Assembly (NCBI GenBank): GCA_034044135.1
Contig: CP139021.1
Location: forward strand, 630,501 to 694,500
Source of the DNA: Flammeovirgaceae bacterium SG7u.111
GTDB lineage: Bacteria; Bacteroidota; Bacteroidia; Cytophagales; Flammeovirgaceae
Direction of reading: 5' to 3'
Length of the DNA stretch: 64,000 bases
Part shown: in pieces, positions 53,887-61,174 of the stretch
How positions within the stretch are numbered: the first letter of the stretch is position 1
How the letters are laid out: every line of letters starts with the position of its first letter
Notes under the pieces: generated by a model
What the model saw: the letters and a program-made list of their open reading frames with translations, nothing else
Told to the model about the DNA's origin: nothing
The model's database searches: none
Translations under genes and position numbers: made by a program

Positions 53887-54795
53887 ATGAAAAAGAAACT
53901 TCTGATTTTTTCAACTCTATGCCTTTTCATAGGATTGTTTTTGGCAGATTACCTTGGTCCGAGAGCTATTATCCAAACCCATGGAGGGGTCTATTCCCTC
54001 CTCCGACCTAAAAAAAGCAAAGGCTTGCCAAAAGCAGAAGACTATGGGCTGAAGTCAGAAAAGCTGGAAATACAATCGCAGGATGGCTTAAATTTAAGCA
54101 CATTGCTCATCCGAACAGATAGCCCAGTGCAGAAAGGAACGGTGATTTTTGTGCATGGAATTAGAGCCTATAAAGAACGATTTTTCCCCGCTTGTCAATT
54201 CCTTTCTGCCCAGGGTTACAATTCAGTACTTATCGACCTGAGGGCACATGGGGGAAGCGAAGGAGAATTTTGCACCTTTGGTTTTAAAGAAAAAGAAGAC
54301 ATCAAAACCTTGGTCGATTCCCTTACCAAAATTGATGGTCTAAGCCGGCATATCGGTATTTGGGGACAATCGCTGGGTGCGGCGGTATCCCTCCAAGCCA
54401 TGGCTGTCGACCAGCGAATTCGGTTTGGCATCATCGAAAGCACCTTCTCCAGTTTCAGGCAAATTGTGTACGATTATGCAGATTATCATTTGGGGTTAAA
54501 AGCCCCTTGGCTCTGCGATTACCTCATCTGGCGGGCAGAATCTATAGGTGATTTTGAGGCTGATAAAACAGTTCCCTCCCTTGCTGCAAAATCAATAACC
54601 CAACCAGTACTAGTAGTTCACGGCATCGAAGACCGACGAATCAGCATTGCGTACGGAAGGCAAAACTTTGAAAATCTAAAAAGCGAGAAAAAAGAGTTCT
54701 TGGAAATCCCCAAAGCAGGTCACATGAACGTTTGGAAAGTAGGAGGGGATGAATACTTTGAAGAGGTGTTGAGGTTTGTGGAACGTGAACTATAA
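53887..54795 (+). CDS. Membrane-anchored alpha/beta hydrolase
   Basis: A 302-residue hydrolase with an N-terminal signal anchor (about 4-20). It has the oxyanion region VIFVHGIRAYKERFFPA, the nucleophile elbow GIWGQSLGAAVSLQA (Ser about 162), an acid near VVHGIEDRRISI and the final His in KAGHMNVWK. This resembles the YfhR/S33 serine hydrolase group that acts on lipids or peptides. It begins directly after the HD hydrolase stop (no gap), the third gene of the operon. The natural substrate is unknown. Confidence 0.85.
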   Translation: MKKKLLIFSTLCLFIGLFLADYLGPRAIIQTHGGVYSLLRPKKSKGLPKAEDYGLKSEKLEIQSQDGLNLSTLLIRTDSPVQKGTVIFVHGIRAYKERFFPACQFLSAQGYNSVLIDLRAHGGSEGEFCTFGFKEKEDIKTLVDSLTKIDGLSRHIGIWGQSLGAAVSLQAMAVDQRIRFGIIESTFSSFRQIVYDYADYHLGLKAPWLCDYLIWRAESIGDFEADKTVPSLAAKSITQPVLVVHGIEDRRISIAYGRQNFENLKSEKKEFLEIPKAGHMNVWKVGGDEYFEEVLRFVEREL

Positions 54796-54839
54796 CTAAA
54801 TCGCTACTTTCATCTTTAGTAGCAATAAGCTGAATTTTG

Positions 54840-55559
54840 ATGATGAAAACACGCTTGTTTACATTTTTGTATTTCTCAGTTTTTTTGATCGGATGCGGGC
54901 AAAAGAATACATCAGATTTACGAATTGAGTTTAAGGATCAGTATCAGGAAACAAATTACTATGGTTCTGTTTCTATATTGGAGTTAGAAACAAATGAGCT
55001 TGAATTTTATCATTTGGATGGTGGTAAATTGGAATTAAATGATGTGAATACAGGTGGCTATGTTTTATGTTATTTCAATGTTTTTAAGGAAAGCGTTATG
55101 TATCCTTTAACAGTGAACAGTCATGTGAAGTGCGAAATTGAAATAGATCTGACTGTAAATTATTTGAGGTCTTATAAACAGAAAGAGTATAAGGTGGATC
55201 ACCTTGAAGAAGGGGATACACTTCAAATATTTGGATTTTCACACTTAATGAGTTTGGAAGATGTAAGTGAAGAAGATGTGATTGAAATATGGAAAGAAGA
55301 TTCTTCTTTCATCGCATTAGTGCCAATGGTTGAAAGTAGAATTGACTCTATTGAAAAGAGAAAGAGGAGAGATATTACTCAAAATGTAGATTTGATAAGA
55401 GGTTTTGAGCTTCAGTCGAGTGTGATTTCTTCTCTTAGTGATGGCTGGCATAAGGACACCTTTTATTTAGTTGTTTCCCAAGATTCAGTGATTTTTCATC
55501 TGCATACTTATGATTGGGATGCTCTAAGTTATTTATGGAGTGAACTGAATAAAGTATAA
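54840..55559 (+). CDS. Lipoprotein of unknown function
   Basis: A 239-residue protein with lipobox LIGC (Cys19) after a short signal peptide. Two ATGs in tandem (54840 and 54843) follow a TTG; the first ATG is used here. The mature part is rich in acidic residues and beta-strands, with SVSILELETNELEFYHLDG and YVLCYFNVFKESV. No domain is recognised. The base composition is more AT-rich than the adjacent hydrolase genes, so it may have been acquired separately, though that is weak evidence. Confidence 0.65.
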   Translation: MMKTRLFTFLYFSVFLIGCGQKNTSDLRIEFKDQYQETNYYGSVSILELETNELEFYHLDGGKLELNDVNTGGYVLCYFNVFKESVMYPLTVNSHVKCEIEIDLTVNYLRSYKQKEYKVDHLEEGDTLQIFGFSHLMSLEDVSEEDVIEIWKEDSSFIALVPMVESRIDSIEKRKRRDITQNVDLIRGFELQSSVISSLSDGWHKDTFYLVVSQDSVIFHLHTYDWDALSYLWSELNKV

Positions 55560-55666
55560 AGAGTTTGTTGAAAAATGGAAATGTAGTAATATTTTAGAAA
55601 ATCTTGAAGCAACTAAATTTAGTTACTGATCTTCATTATAGTTTTGTCTTTTATTATTTTCACCCC

Positions 55667-56626
55667 ATGCCCATCATCAACTCAACGGATTATTCCCCAC
55701 CCATTCCTTTCAGAAACAAGCACCTCAATACGGTGTATCCAGCCCTTTTTAGGAAGCTAGATCCCTTGCCATTTGAGCGGGAACGGTTCACCACGCCCGA
55801 TGATGATTTTTTGGACGTGGATTGGTTAAGAGGCGGAAACCGAAAGTTAGCAATTTTGCTGCATGGCTTGGAAGGAAGTTCCGCATCAAGTTACATATCT
55901 GGTTTGTCCCAAGCTCTTTTGGCTCAAGGATGGGACATTGCCGTCATGAATTTTAGGAGCTGTAGTGGTGAGGTAAACCTTAAGTTGCGCTCCTACCACA
56001 GCGGGGAAACGGAAGATTTAAAGTTCCTTATTTCCCAAGCACGGGAAAGTGGCATGTACGGCGAACTGGTGCTCGCTGGCTTTAGCTTGGGTGGAAATAT
56101 AGTGTTGAAATACGTGGGCGAAGAAGCTGAGTTTTTACCTAAAGAAATAAAAGCTGCGCTGACCTTTTCCGTGCCCTGCGACCTTGCAGGAGGGGAAAAA
56201 GCAATTGGGAAATTATATACCAATATGTTTTTGAAAACACTCATTCCCAAAGCATTGGAGAAAATTGAAACGCACAATGTAGGTTTTGACAGGGAAAGAA
56301 TCAGAAAAGCAAAAACGATTTGGGAATTTGACAACATTTTCACGGGGCCAGTTCACGGTTTTGAAGGAGCAGACGACTATTATCAGCAATCGAGCAGTTT
56401 GTTTTACCTAGAAAAAATAAAGGTCCCTACCTTTCTCTTAAGTGCGATAGACGACCCATTTCTCTCAATTTCTTGCCTTCCTTTCCAAAAAGCTGAGGCG
56501 CATAAAAGTTTCTTTTTAATGGCTCCTCGTTTTGGCGGACATGTAGGTTTCGTACAGTTCAATAAGCAGAAGCTTTACTGGAGCGAGCAGCAAGCATTGA
56601 GGTTTTTGGAGGAAAAAATTGGCTAG
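55667..56626 (+). CDS. Alpha/beta hydrolase of the YheT family
   Basis: A 319-residue hydrolase starting at the ATG at 55667 (MPIINSTDYSPPIPFRNKHL); the upstream TTG at 55604 adds an unlikely hydrophobic stretch. Family markers are NKHLNTVYPALFR, AILLHGLEGSSASSYI as oxyanion hole, the elbow LAGFSLGGNIVLKYVG (Ser about 143), the acid in LSAIDDPFLS and His in RFGGHVGFVQF. E. coli YheT is a predicted esterase; the substrate is unknown. It converges with the transglutaminase-like gene, with only 20 bases between stops. Confidence 0.88.
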   Translation: MPIINSTDYSPPIPFRNKHLNTVYPALFRKLDPLPFERERFTTPDDDFLDVDWLRGGNRKLAILLHGLEGSSASSYISGLSQALLAQGWDIAVMNFRSCSGEVNLKLRSYHSGETEDLKFLISQARESGMYGELVLAGFSLGGNIVLKYVGEEAEFLPKEIKAALTFSVPCDLAGGEKAIGKLYTNMFLKTLIPKALEKIETHNVGFDRERIRKAKTIWEFDNIFTGPVHGFEGADDYYQQSSSLFYLEKIKVPTFLLSAIDDPFLSISCLPFQKAEAHKSFFLMAPRFGGHVGFVQFNKQKLYWSEQQALRFLEEKIG

Positions 56627-56646
56627 GAACTGAAGGGTGCTTTTAA

Positions 56647-57441
56647 CTATGCTTTGTTGATTATTTCATTGACAAAAACCTCTTGGCCGATAGGATAGGA
56701 AGCAGGTCCAAATTGGTTATAGATGGCGACGTCAGCAGCATCTCGACCATATCCAATTGCTACATATCCCCCTTTTTTTCCAGTTTGGGTTGCGTCAAAA
56801 GTATACCACCTATCAGCAATGTAGGCTTCAAACCATGCATGAAGATCCATAGGTTCGAGCTTGTGTAAATAGCCTACCACAATGCGCGCAGGAATACTGA
56901 GACTTCGGCAGAGAGCTATGCCCAAATGCGAAAGGTCACGACATACACCCGATTGCTTTTGATGGACTTCTATGGCAGAAATAGGTGTATCGTTAAGCCC
57001 TGGTTCGTAACGGATATTGTTGCGGAGCCATGCTTCAATGGCATCTACTTGATTATAACCTAGCTGGAAACCTGTTGTAATTTCATTTGCTAATTTGCTC
57101 AATCTATCCGACTCACAGTATCTGCTAGGAAGCAGGTAACTAAGTACCGAATCTGGTAAGTCCTTGATATCTACAAAATGACCTCCAAATAATTGGTCGA
57201 TATAATCGGAGATGTGTACTTCTGCAGATGTGTGAATGGAAAAAGTGCCTTTGGGTGCAATCAATCGCTGGCAAAGATTGCCATACAGGTCTGTAAATTC
57301 GAAGACAGGGACACTTGGCAGAATTTTATATTCCTCACGAGCGACCCATTGTTGAGCACCGCTTCTAGGCCGTAACATTAATACAAAAGGTGTGGGGACG
57401 GTAATTTCGAACGATAACTTACAGCTTGTTTCTAACCACAT
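56647..57441 (-). CDS. Transglutaminase-like cysteine protease-fold protein
   Basis: A 264-residue protein starting at the ATG at 57441 ([17 protein letters not shown]); a TTG 39 bases upstream is less likely. The N-terminal beta domain (about 1-120) precedes a transglutaminase-like domain (about 130-240). Catalytic residues are Cys in [16 protein letters not shown] (about 169), His in [12 protein letters not shown] (about 200) and Asp in WYTFDATQ (about 215). The Cys-His-Asp triad is complete. Such proteins cleave or cross-link peptides; the substrate is unknown. It lies alone on minus. Confidence 0.88.
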   Translation of the reverse strand: MWLETSCKLSFEITVPTPFVLMLRPRSGAQQWVAREEYKILPSVPVFEFTDLYGNLCQRLIAPKGTFSIHTSAEVHISDYIDQLFGGHFVDIKDLPDSVLSYLLPSRYCESDRLSKLANEITTGFQLGYNQVDAIEAWLRNNIRYEPGLNDTPISAIEVHQKQSGVCRDLSHLGIALCRSLSIPARIVVGYLHKLEPMDLHAWFEAYIADRWYTFDATQTGKKGGYVAIGYGRDAADVAIYNQFGPASYPIGQEVFVNEIINKA

Positions 57442-57581
57442 GGGTAAAATCTTTTTTGAGAAAAAGAGATATAAACTCAACTGAAAGTAATATCTGAATA
57501 AATGTCCACAAAAAAGGATGTAGGGCTAAAATTCTTAAAATTTAAACATGCTCTAAAATCAAAAGAGTTGTTTCTTCTCGG

Positions 57582-58952
57582 TTAGTACCTGATAATTTTC
57601 TCCATTTTCCTGCTACGGATAAACTGGCTTAGAATTTTTTTGCTGTCCTTATGTTCGGGGTATTCTGTAATTACTGCTTCTAGTGCTTTTTTTGAATTCA
57701 CCCCTTCGGAAATATCGATGTAGCCAAAGCCAATGTATTTTCCTTTATTTACTTGAACTACAGATCGTTCCATAAGGTCACGCCCTTTGTCTATAATGAA
57801 CAGGCTGTCATGGCCAAGTTGGAGCCAAGTTATGGCGCGCATAGCTCTTTGGTTGTATTCTTCTGGTTTCTCTTCTGCGATACAAGCTCCATTACATTCA
57901 TTTACCGAGTACTGAAAACAAGCTCCTTTTTCATTAGATAATCCCGCTTTTTTCGCGCAGAGTGAGAATTTTTTCACCGCACTTTCCACTATCCCAATAC
58001 CATGCTTTTTTGAGTAGAGCTTGGTGAAAGGCTCGCCATGTTCGGGCAATATTTCTGAAATATGAAAACGAATGTATCCATCACGGTCTGTATAGTCGTA
58101 CAAACCCATTTTGAATTTCGACTTTTTTTGCCCCGAATTATAAATTGGCTGGTACTTTTTGATTTCTTCAGATTCTAGCAAAAGAGCAATCAGCTCGCTG
58201 CCTGTTATTTCATAGCTAATATCGAATACCTCTTTTTTGAGATACTGGGAAAGTTTAGAGCCAGATCCATTGAAGTGGGACATTACCCTTGCCCTTATAT
58301 TTTTACTTTTCCCCACATACAGCACTTTTCCGTCCTTATCGTGCATATAGTAGACACCTGTTTGGTCTTCGAGGTTTTCTATTGATTCCTGTGGGATGTT
58401 TGCGTGATATTCCTTGCTGTAAGTATCTATTTTCAGCATGCTTTCCACTATGTCATCGTAGTTGTTTTTGAGAATAAGCTCAAAAATCTTTACGGTGGCA
58501 AGCGCGTCGCCTCCCGCCCTATGGCGGCCATTCAGCTCTATGCCCAGCTCTTTGCTGAGCTTTCCTAGGCTGTATGATTGCATGCCTGGAATTAGCTTTC
58601 GGCTAAGGTCTACTGTACAAAGGCTATTTCTATAAAAATTGTAGCCCAGTGCTTTGAACTCGGCTTTGAGAAAATTATAATCGAAATTGCTGTTGTGGGC
58701 CACAAAAGTACAGCCTTCGGTAATTTCTACTATTTTTTTAGCTACTTCGTGGAAAAGTGGGGCATCTTCTACCATTCGGTTGGTGATGCCCGTGAGCTTG
58801 GAAACGAATTTTGGAATGCGGATTTGAGGATTGACCAAGGTCACAAATTCGTCAACAATCTGCTTGCCATCGTGTTTGTAAATGGCTATTTCAGTAATTC
58901 TATCTTTTGTTGAAACACTTCCAGTACTTTCTATATCAACTATTACATACAT
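57582..58952 (-). CDS. DnaQ-like exonuclease - GIY-YIG endonuclease fusion
   Basis: A 456-residue protein. The start at 58952 (MYVIVDIESTGS) is chosen over a TTG two codons upstream. The N-terminal DEDD exonuclease (about 1-165) has Asp6 and Glu8 in VDIESTG, Asp in FVAHNSNFDYNFL and HRAGGDALAT. A GIY-YIG domain (about 190-275) follows: TGVYYM, VLYVGKSKNIRARV and Glu in ESEEIKKYQPIYN. After it, four cysteines occur in a C-x12-C-x7-C-x3-C pattern (Cys332, 345, 353 and 357), close to the UvrC 4Fe-4S cluster spacing. The helix-hairpin-helix and UvrB-binding domains of UvrC are absent. Confidence 0.88.
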   Translation of the reverse strand: MYVIVDIESTGSVSTKDRITEIAIYKHDGKQIVDEFVTLVNPQIRIPKFVSKLTGITNRMVEDAPLFHEVAKKIVEITEGCTFVAHNSNFDYNFLKAEFKALGYNFYRNSLCTVDLSRKLIPGMQSYSLGKLSKELGIELNGRHRAGGDALATVKIFELILKNNYDDIVESMLKIDTYSKEYHANIPQESIENLEDQTGVYYMHDKDGKVLYVGKSKNIRARVMSHFNGSGSKLSQYLKKEVFDISYEITGSELIALLLESEEIKKYQPIYNSGQKKSKFKMGLYDYTDRDGYIRFHISEILPEHGEPFTKLYSKKHGIGIVESAVKKFSLCAKKAGLSNEKGACFQYSVNECNGACIAEEKPEEYNQRAMRAITWLQLGHDSLFIIDKGRDLMERSVVQVNKGKYIGFGYIDISEGVNSKKALEAVITEYPEHKDSKKILSQFIRSRKMEKIIRY

Positions 58953-58973
58953 ATTCAACTACTTCGCTCTAAC

Positions 58974-59210
58974 CTAAAAGCTCTCAGGGTCTTTTTTATC
59001 AAATAACGACAATTGCTTTAAAAAAGGCCTGATTTTTTGTTTAGTGGCTTTTTCGTCGCACAAGTGCAAAATGATATCGCCATAAGAAAATTTGACCTGG
59101 TATTTTTCATTAAACTTTTCCCTATACGCCTTCAAAAAGCTTTTTTCCTGCTCGGAAAGGCTAATCGAAAGTTTCTCCGGTCTTTGTTTTTTTTGTTTTT
59201 TATCACTCAT
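58974..59210 (-). CDS. Small basic protein upstream of the exonuclease/GIY-YIG gene
   Basis: A 78-residue protein (MSDKKQKKQRPEKLSISLSEQEKSFLK) located 21 bases upstream of the exonuclease/GIY-YIG gene on the same strand. It is Lys-rich at the N-terminus with a beta-strand KLSISLSE then two helices, a pattern suggestive of a ribbon-helix-helix fold. It may bind DNA and regulate or accompany the nuclease. No named family is recognised. Confidence 0.55.
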   Translation of the reverse strand: MSDKKQKKQRPEKLSISLSEQEKSFLKAYREKFNEKYQVKFSYGDIILHLCDEKATKQKIRPFLKQLSLFDKKDPESF

Positions 59211-59452
59211 TTTAACTAAAAAACACTACAAAAATCTAGATATTGAAAGGAGCTTTGCATTCTAACGGCAATATCTTAATACTGATACGTAAAGCTGATT
59301 ACAATCAGCGAACCAAGCCCTACAGCAAAAATACAAAATCGGCTATATATACCGCTACAAATTTGAAAAGGAGGGCGTTTATTCTATTTCTCCATCATCT
59401 TTGTAACTCTGCCCGAAGGGTTAAGAGACCTTCCCTTTTTGCGGTTGGGCTG

Positions 59453-59920
59453 CTAAATAGTATTTTCAAAACCTACATCAACCTTTAAGTCACTACCTTC
59501 GGCAGCATCTACTGCCAGCTCATCGCAGCGTTCATTTTCGGGGTTGCCAGCATGACCCTTCACCCATTGGAACTTCACTCGGTGTTTTTTGTAAAGAGGA
59601 ATAAATTTTTGCCATAGGTCGGGATTTTTTTTGTCTTTAAATCCCTTTTTTACCCAGCCCCAAAGCCAGCCTTTTTCCACGGCATCCACTACGTATTTCG
59701 AATCCGAATAGATGAGGACATCAACTCCGGCGACCTTCAATGCCTCCAATCCTTTTATCACTGCCAAAAGTTCCATGCGGTTATTGGTGGTCTTGCGGAA
59801 ACCTTCTGAAAGCTCTTTTCGCATTTTGAATTTTTCGGAAATGAGCACTGTCCCATATCCGCCGGGTCCAGGGTTGCCCCTAGAAGAACCATCTGTGTAT
59901 ATTACTACTGAATTTGCCAT
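59453..59920 (-). CDS. rnhA: Ribonuclease HI
   Basis: A 155-residue enzyme that removes RNA from RNA-DNA hybrids. The start at 59920 (MANSVVIYTDGSSRGNPGPGG) is preferred to an upstream frame extension of 14 residues. The four active-site carboxylates are visible: Asp in YTDGSS, Glu in NNRMELLAV, Asp in YSDSKYVV and Asp in RCDELAV. The substrate-handle region (GWLWGWVKKGFKD) is present. It is a single gene, with 242 bases to the small basic protein gene. Confidence 0.95.
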   Translation of the reverse strand: MANSVVIYTDGSSRGNPGPGGYGTVLISEKFKMRKELSEGFRKTTNNRMELLAVIKGLEALKVAGVDVLIYSDSKYVVDAVEKGWLWGWVKKGFKDKKNPDLWQKFIPLYKKHRVKFQWVKGHAGNPENERCDELAVDAAEGSDLKVDVGFENTI

Positions 59921-60143
59921 GTCTATAAAAATAAAATAGTTGCACGAACAGCAAAGATACAAGAATTGGATAGCCCTTGCTCAAATTTCTACAATACCCT
60001 GAGCCAATGCCAAGCTTTATGGCATTTTTAAGCAGGTATTAATACCTACATGGGGTGTTTTTTGGAAAAGTATCGATATAATGATAGATAGGAGTATCGA
60101 TTTTAGGTTTTTTTATCTTTCATAAAGAAAGATAAATTACTAC

Positions 60144-60590
60144 ATGAACTTTGCCGATGATATTGTTGATCTCTGCGATGTCCCACATAAAAGAATCTTT
60201 GAATGTGCTTTATTATACTACCTCAAGGAAACTAATTCTATTGTTCTCCGCATTGCTCGAATAGAGTCCTTTCTTCGTGCTTTTTTACATAAAATAGAAA
60301 GCTCTGCCTCAGATAGGATACTGGAAGTGAACCTTAGTGAGCGGAACCTCCGAAGGGTGTTTATGAACCATACGGGGGTCAGCCCGAAGGTTTTTGCCAG
60401 CATTACTCGTTTCAATTCTTGTGTGAAGGAGTTGATGATGTCGGAAAAAAAAGATTGGATAGGGATAGTAGTAAAGCACGGCTACTACAACCAGTCTCAT
60501 TTTATCAAAGAATTCAAAAAATATTGTGGTCAAGCTCCTGCTAGTTTCAAAAGTAAATTTGAAACCTTTGATCGGTTTTTTAGGCTTTAG
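60144..60590 (+). CDS. Minimal AraC-type transcriptional regulator
   Basis: A 148-residue protein that consists nearly entirely of an AraC HTH pair (about 55-140). Motifs are LSERNLRRVFMNHTGVSPK in the first helix-turn-helix and the canonical WIGIVVKHGYYNQSHFIKEFKKYCG in the second (given here as positions about 113-137; key residues Y-NQSHF-KEF). The N-terminal part (about 1-50) is a short helix-rich stretch without a ligand-binding cupin, unlike full-size AraC proteins. It converges with the DUF1304 gene with no bases between stops. Confidence 0.8.
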   Translation: MNFADDIVDLCDVPHKRIFECALLYYLKETNSIVLRIARIESFLRAFLHKIESSASDRILEVNLSERNLRRVFMNHTGVSPKVFASITRFNSCVKELMMSEKKDWIGIVVKHGYYNQSHFIKEFKKYCGQAPASFKSKFETFDRFFRL

Positions 60591-60956
60591 CTACCTCGCC
60601 AAAAGGACAATTGCAAGCGCAATGATTGCAGGGACTGCTTGTACGGTAAATATTTTTTTGGAAGCGGTGAGTGCCCCGTAAATTCCGGCAACTATTACGC
60701 AGCCCAAAAAGAAAATGGCGACATTAGAACTCCATGCCTGATCTGAAATAAAGTACGTCCAAATCAGACCAGCGGAAAGGAAACCGTTGTACAGTCCTTG
60801 GTTGGCGGCCATGCTTTTGGTTGGAGCAAACAAATCTTCGGGAAATTTTTTAAATGTTTTCTTGCCCAAAGTTTCCCAAGCAAACATTTCCATGTAAAGG
60901 ATGTATAAGTGCTCAATAGCTACAAAGCCAATCATGATTTTTGATACTATTTCCAT
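60591..60956 (-). CDS. DUF1304 small membrane protein
   Basis: A 121-residue protein with four predicted membrane helices. DUF1304 markers are MIGFVAIEHLYILYMEMFAW at the N-terminus, the central LFAPTKSMAANQGLYNGFLSAGL (about residues 42-65; core ANQGLYNGFL) and VAGIYGALTASKKIF. The function is unknown. Its stop abuts that of the AraC-type gene, and a long inverted repeat lies upstream (61066-61116). Confidence 0.85.
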   Translation of the reverse strand: MEIVSKIMIGFVAIEHLYILYMEMFAWETLGKKTFKKFPEDLFAPTKSMAANQGLYNGFLSAGLIWTYFISDQAWSSNVAIFFLGCVIVAGIYGALTASKKIFTVQAVPAIIALAIVLLAR

Positions 60957-61065
60957 AGTTACTTCTTTTCTGAAAAGTAGATTTTTTTTGTTAGGACAGG
61001 CTCAAGGTAAGTATAAAATATGGAATACCAAGAGTTGAGTTTTGCAGGGTTTAAATCAAGGTTTT

Positions 61066-61116
61066 GTTCCGTCCTAAAATAAGTCGAAATACTGTCAACT
61101 TATTTTAGGACGGGAC
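61066..61116. repeat. Long inverted repeat with 19-base arms
   Basis: GTTCCGTCCTAAAATAAGT (61066-61084) and ACTTATTTTAGGACGGGAC (61098-61116) are complementary, with one G-U position and a 13-base spacer. Neither side has a T tract, so it is not a typical terminator. It lies between the DUF1304 gene and the debranching enzyme gene. It may be an operator, a repeated palindromic element or the fused ends of a lost insertion sequence. Confidence 0.8.
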
Positions 61117-61174
61117 AGCAACAAAAAAAGATAGTTAGGGTAACCCAATTGCCTTTTTTGTGTTTTGTGCCCAT

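Noticed and set aside
59243-59488. 81-codon plus-strand frame
   Set aside because: It overlaps the 3' end of rnhA on the opposite strand and has no protein-like features.
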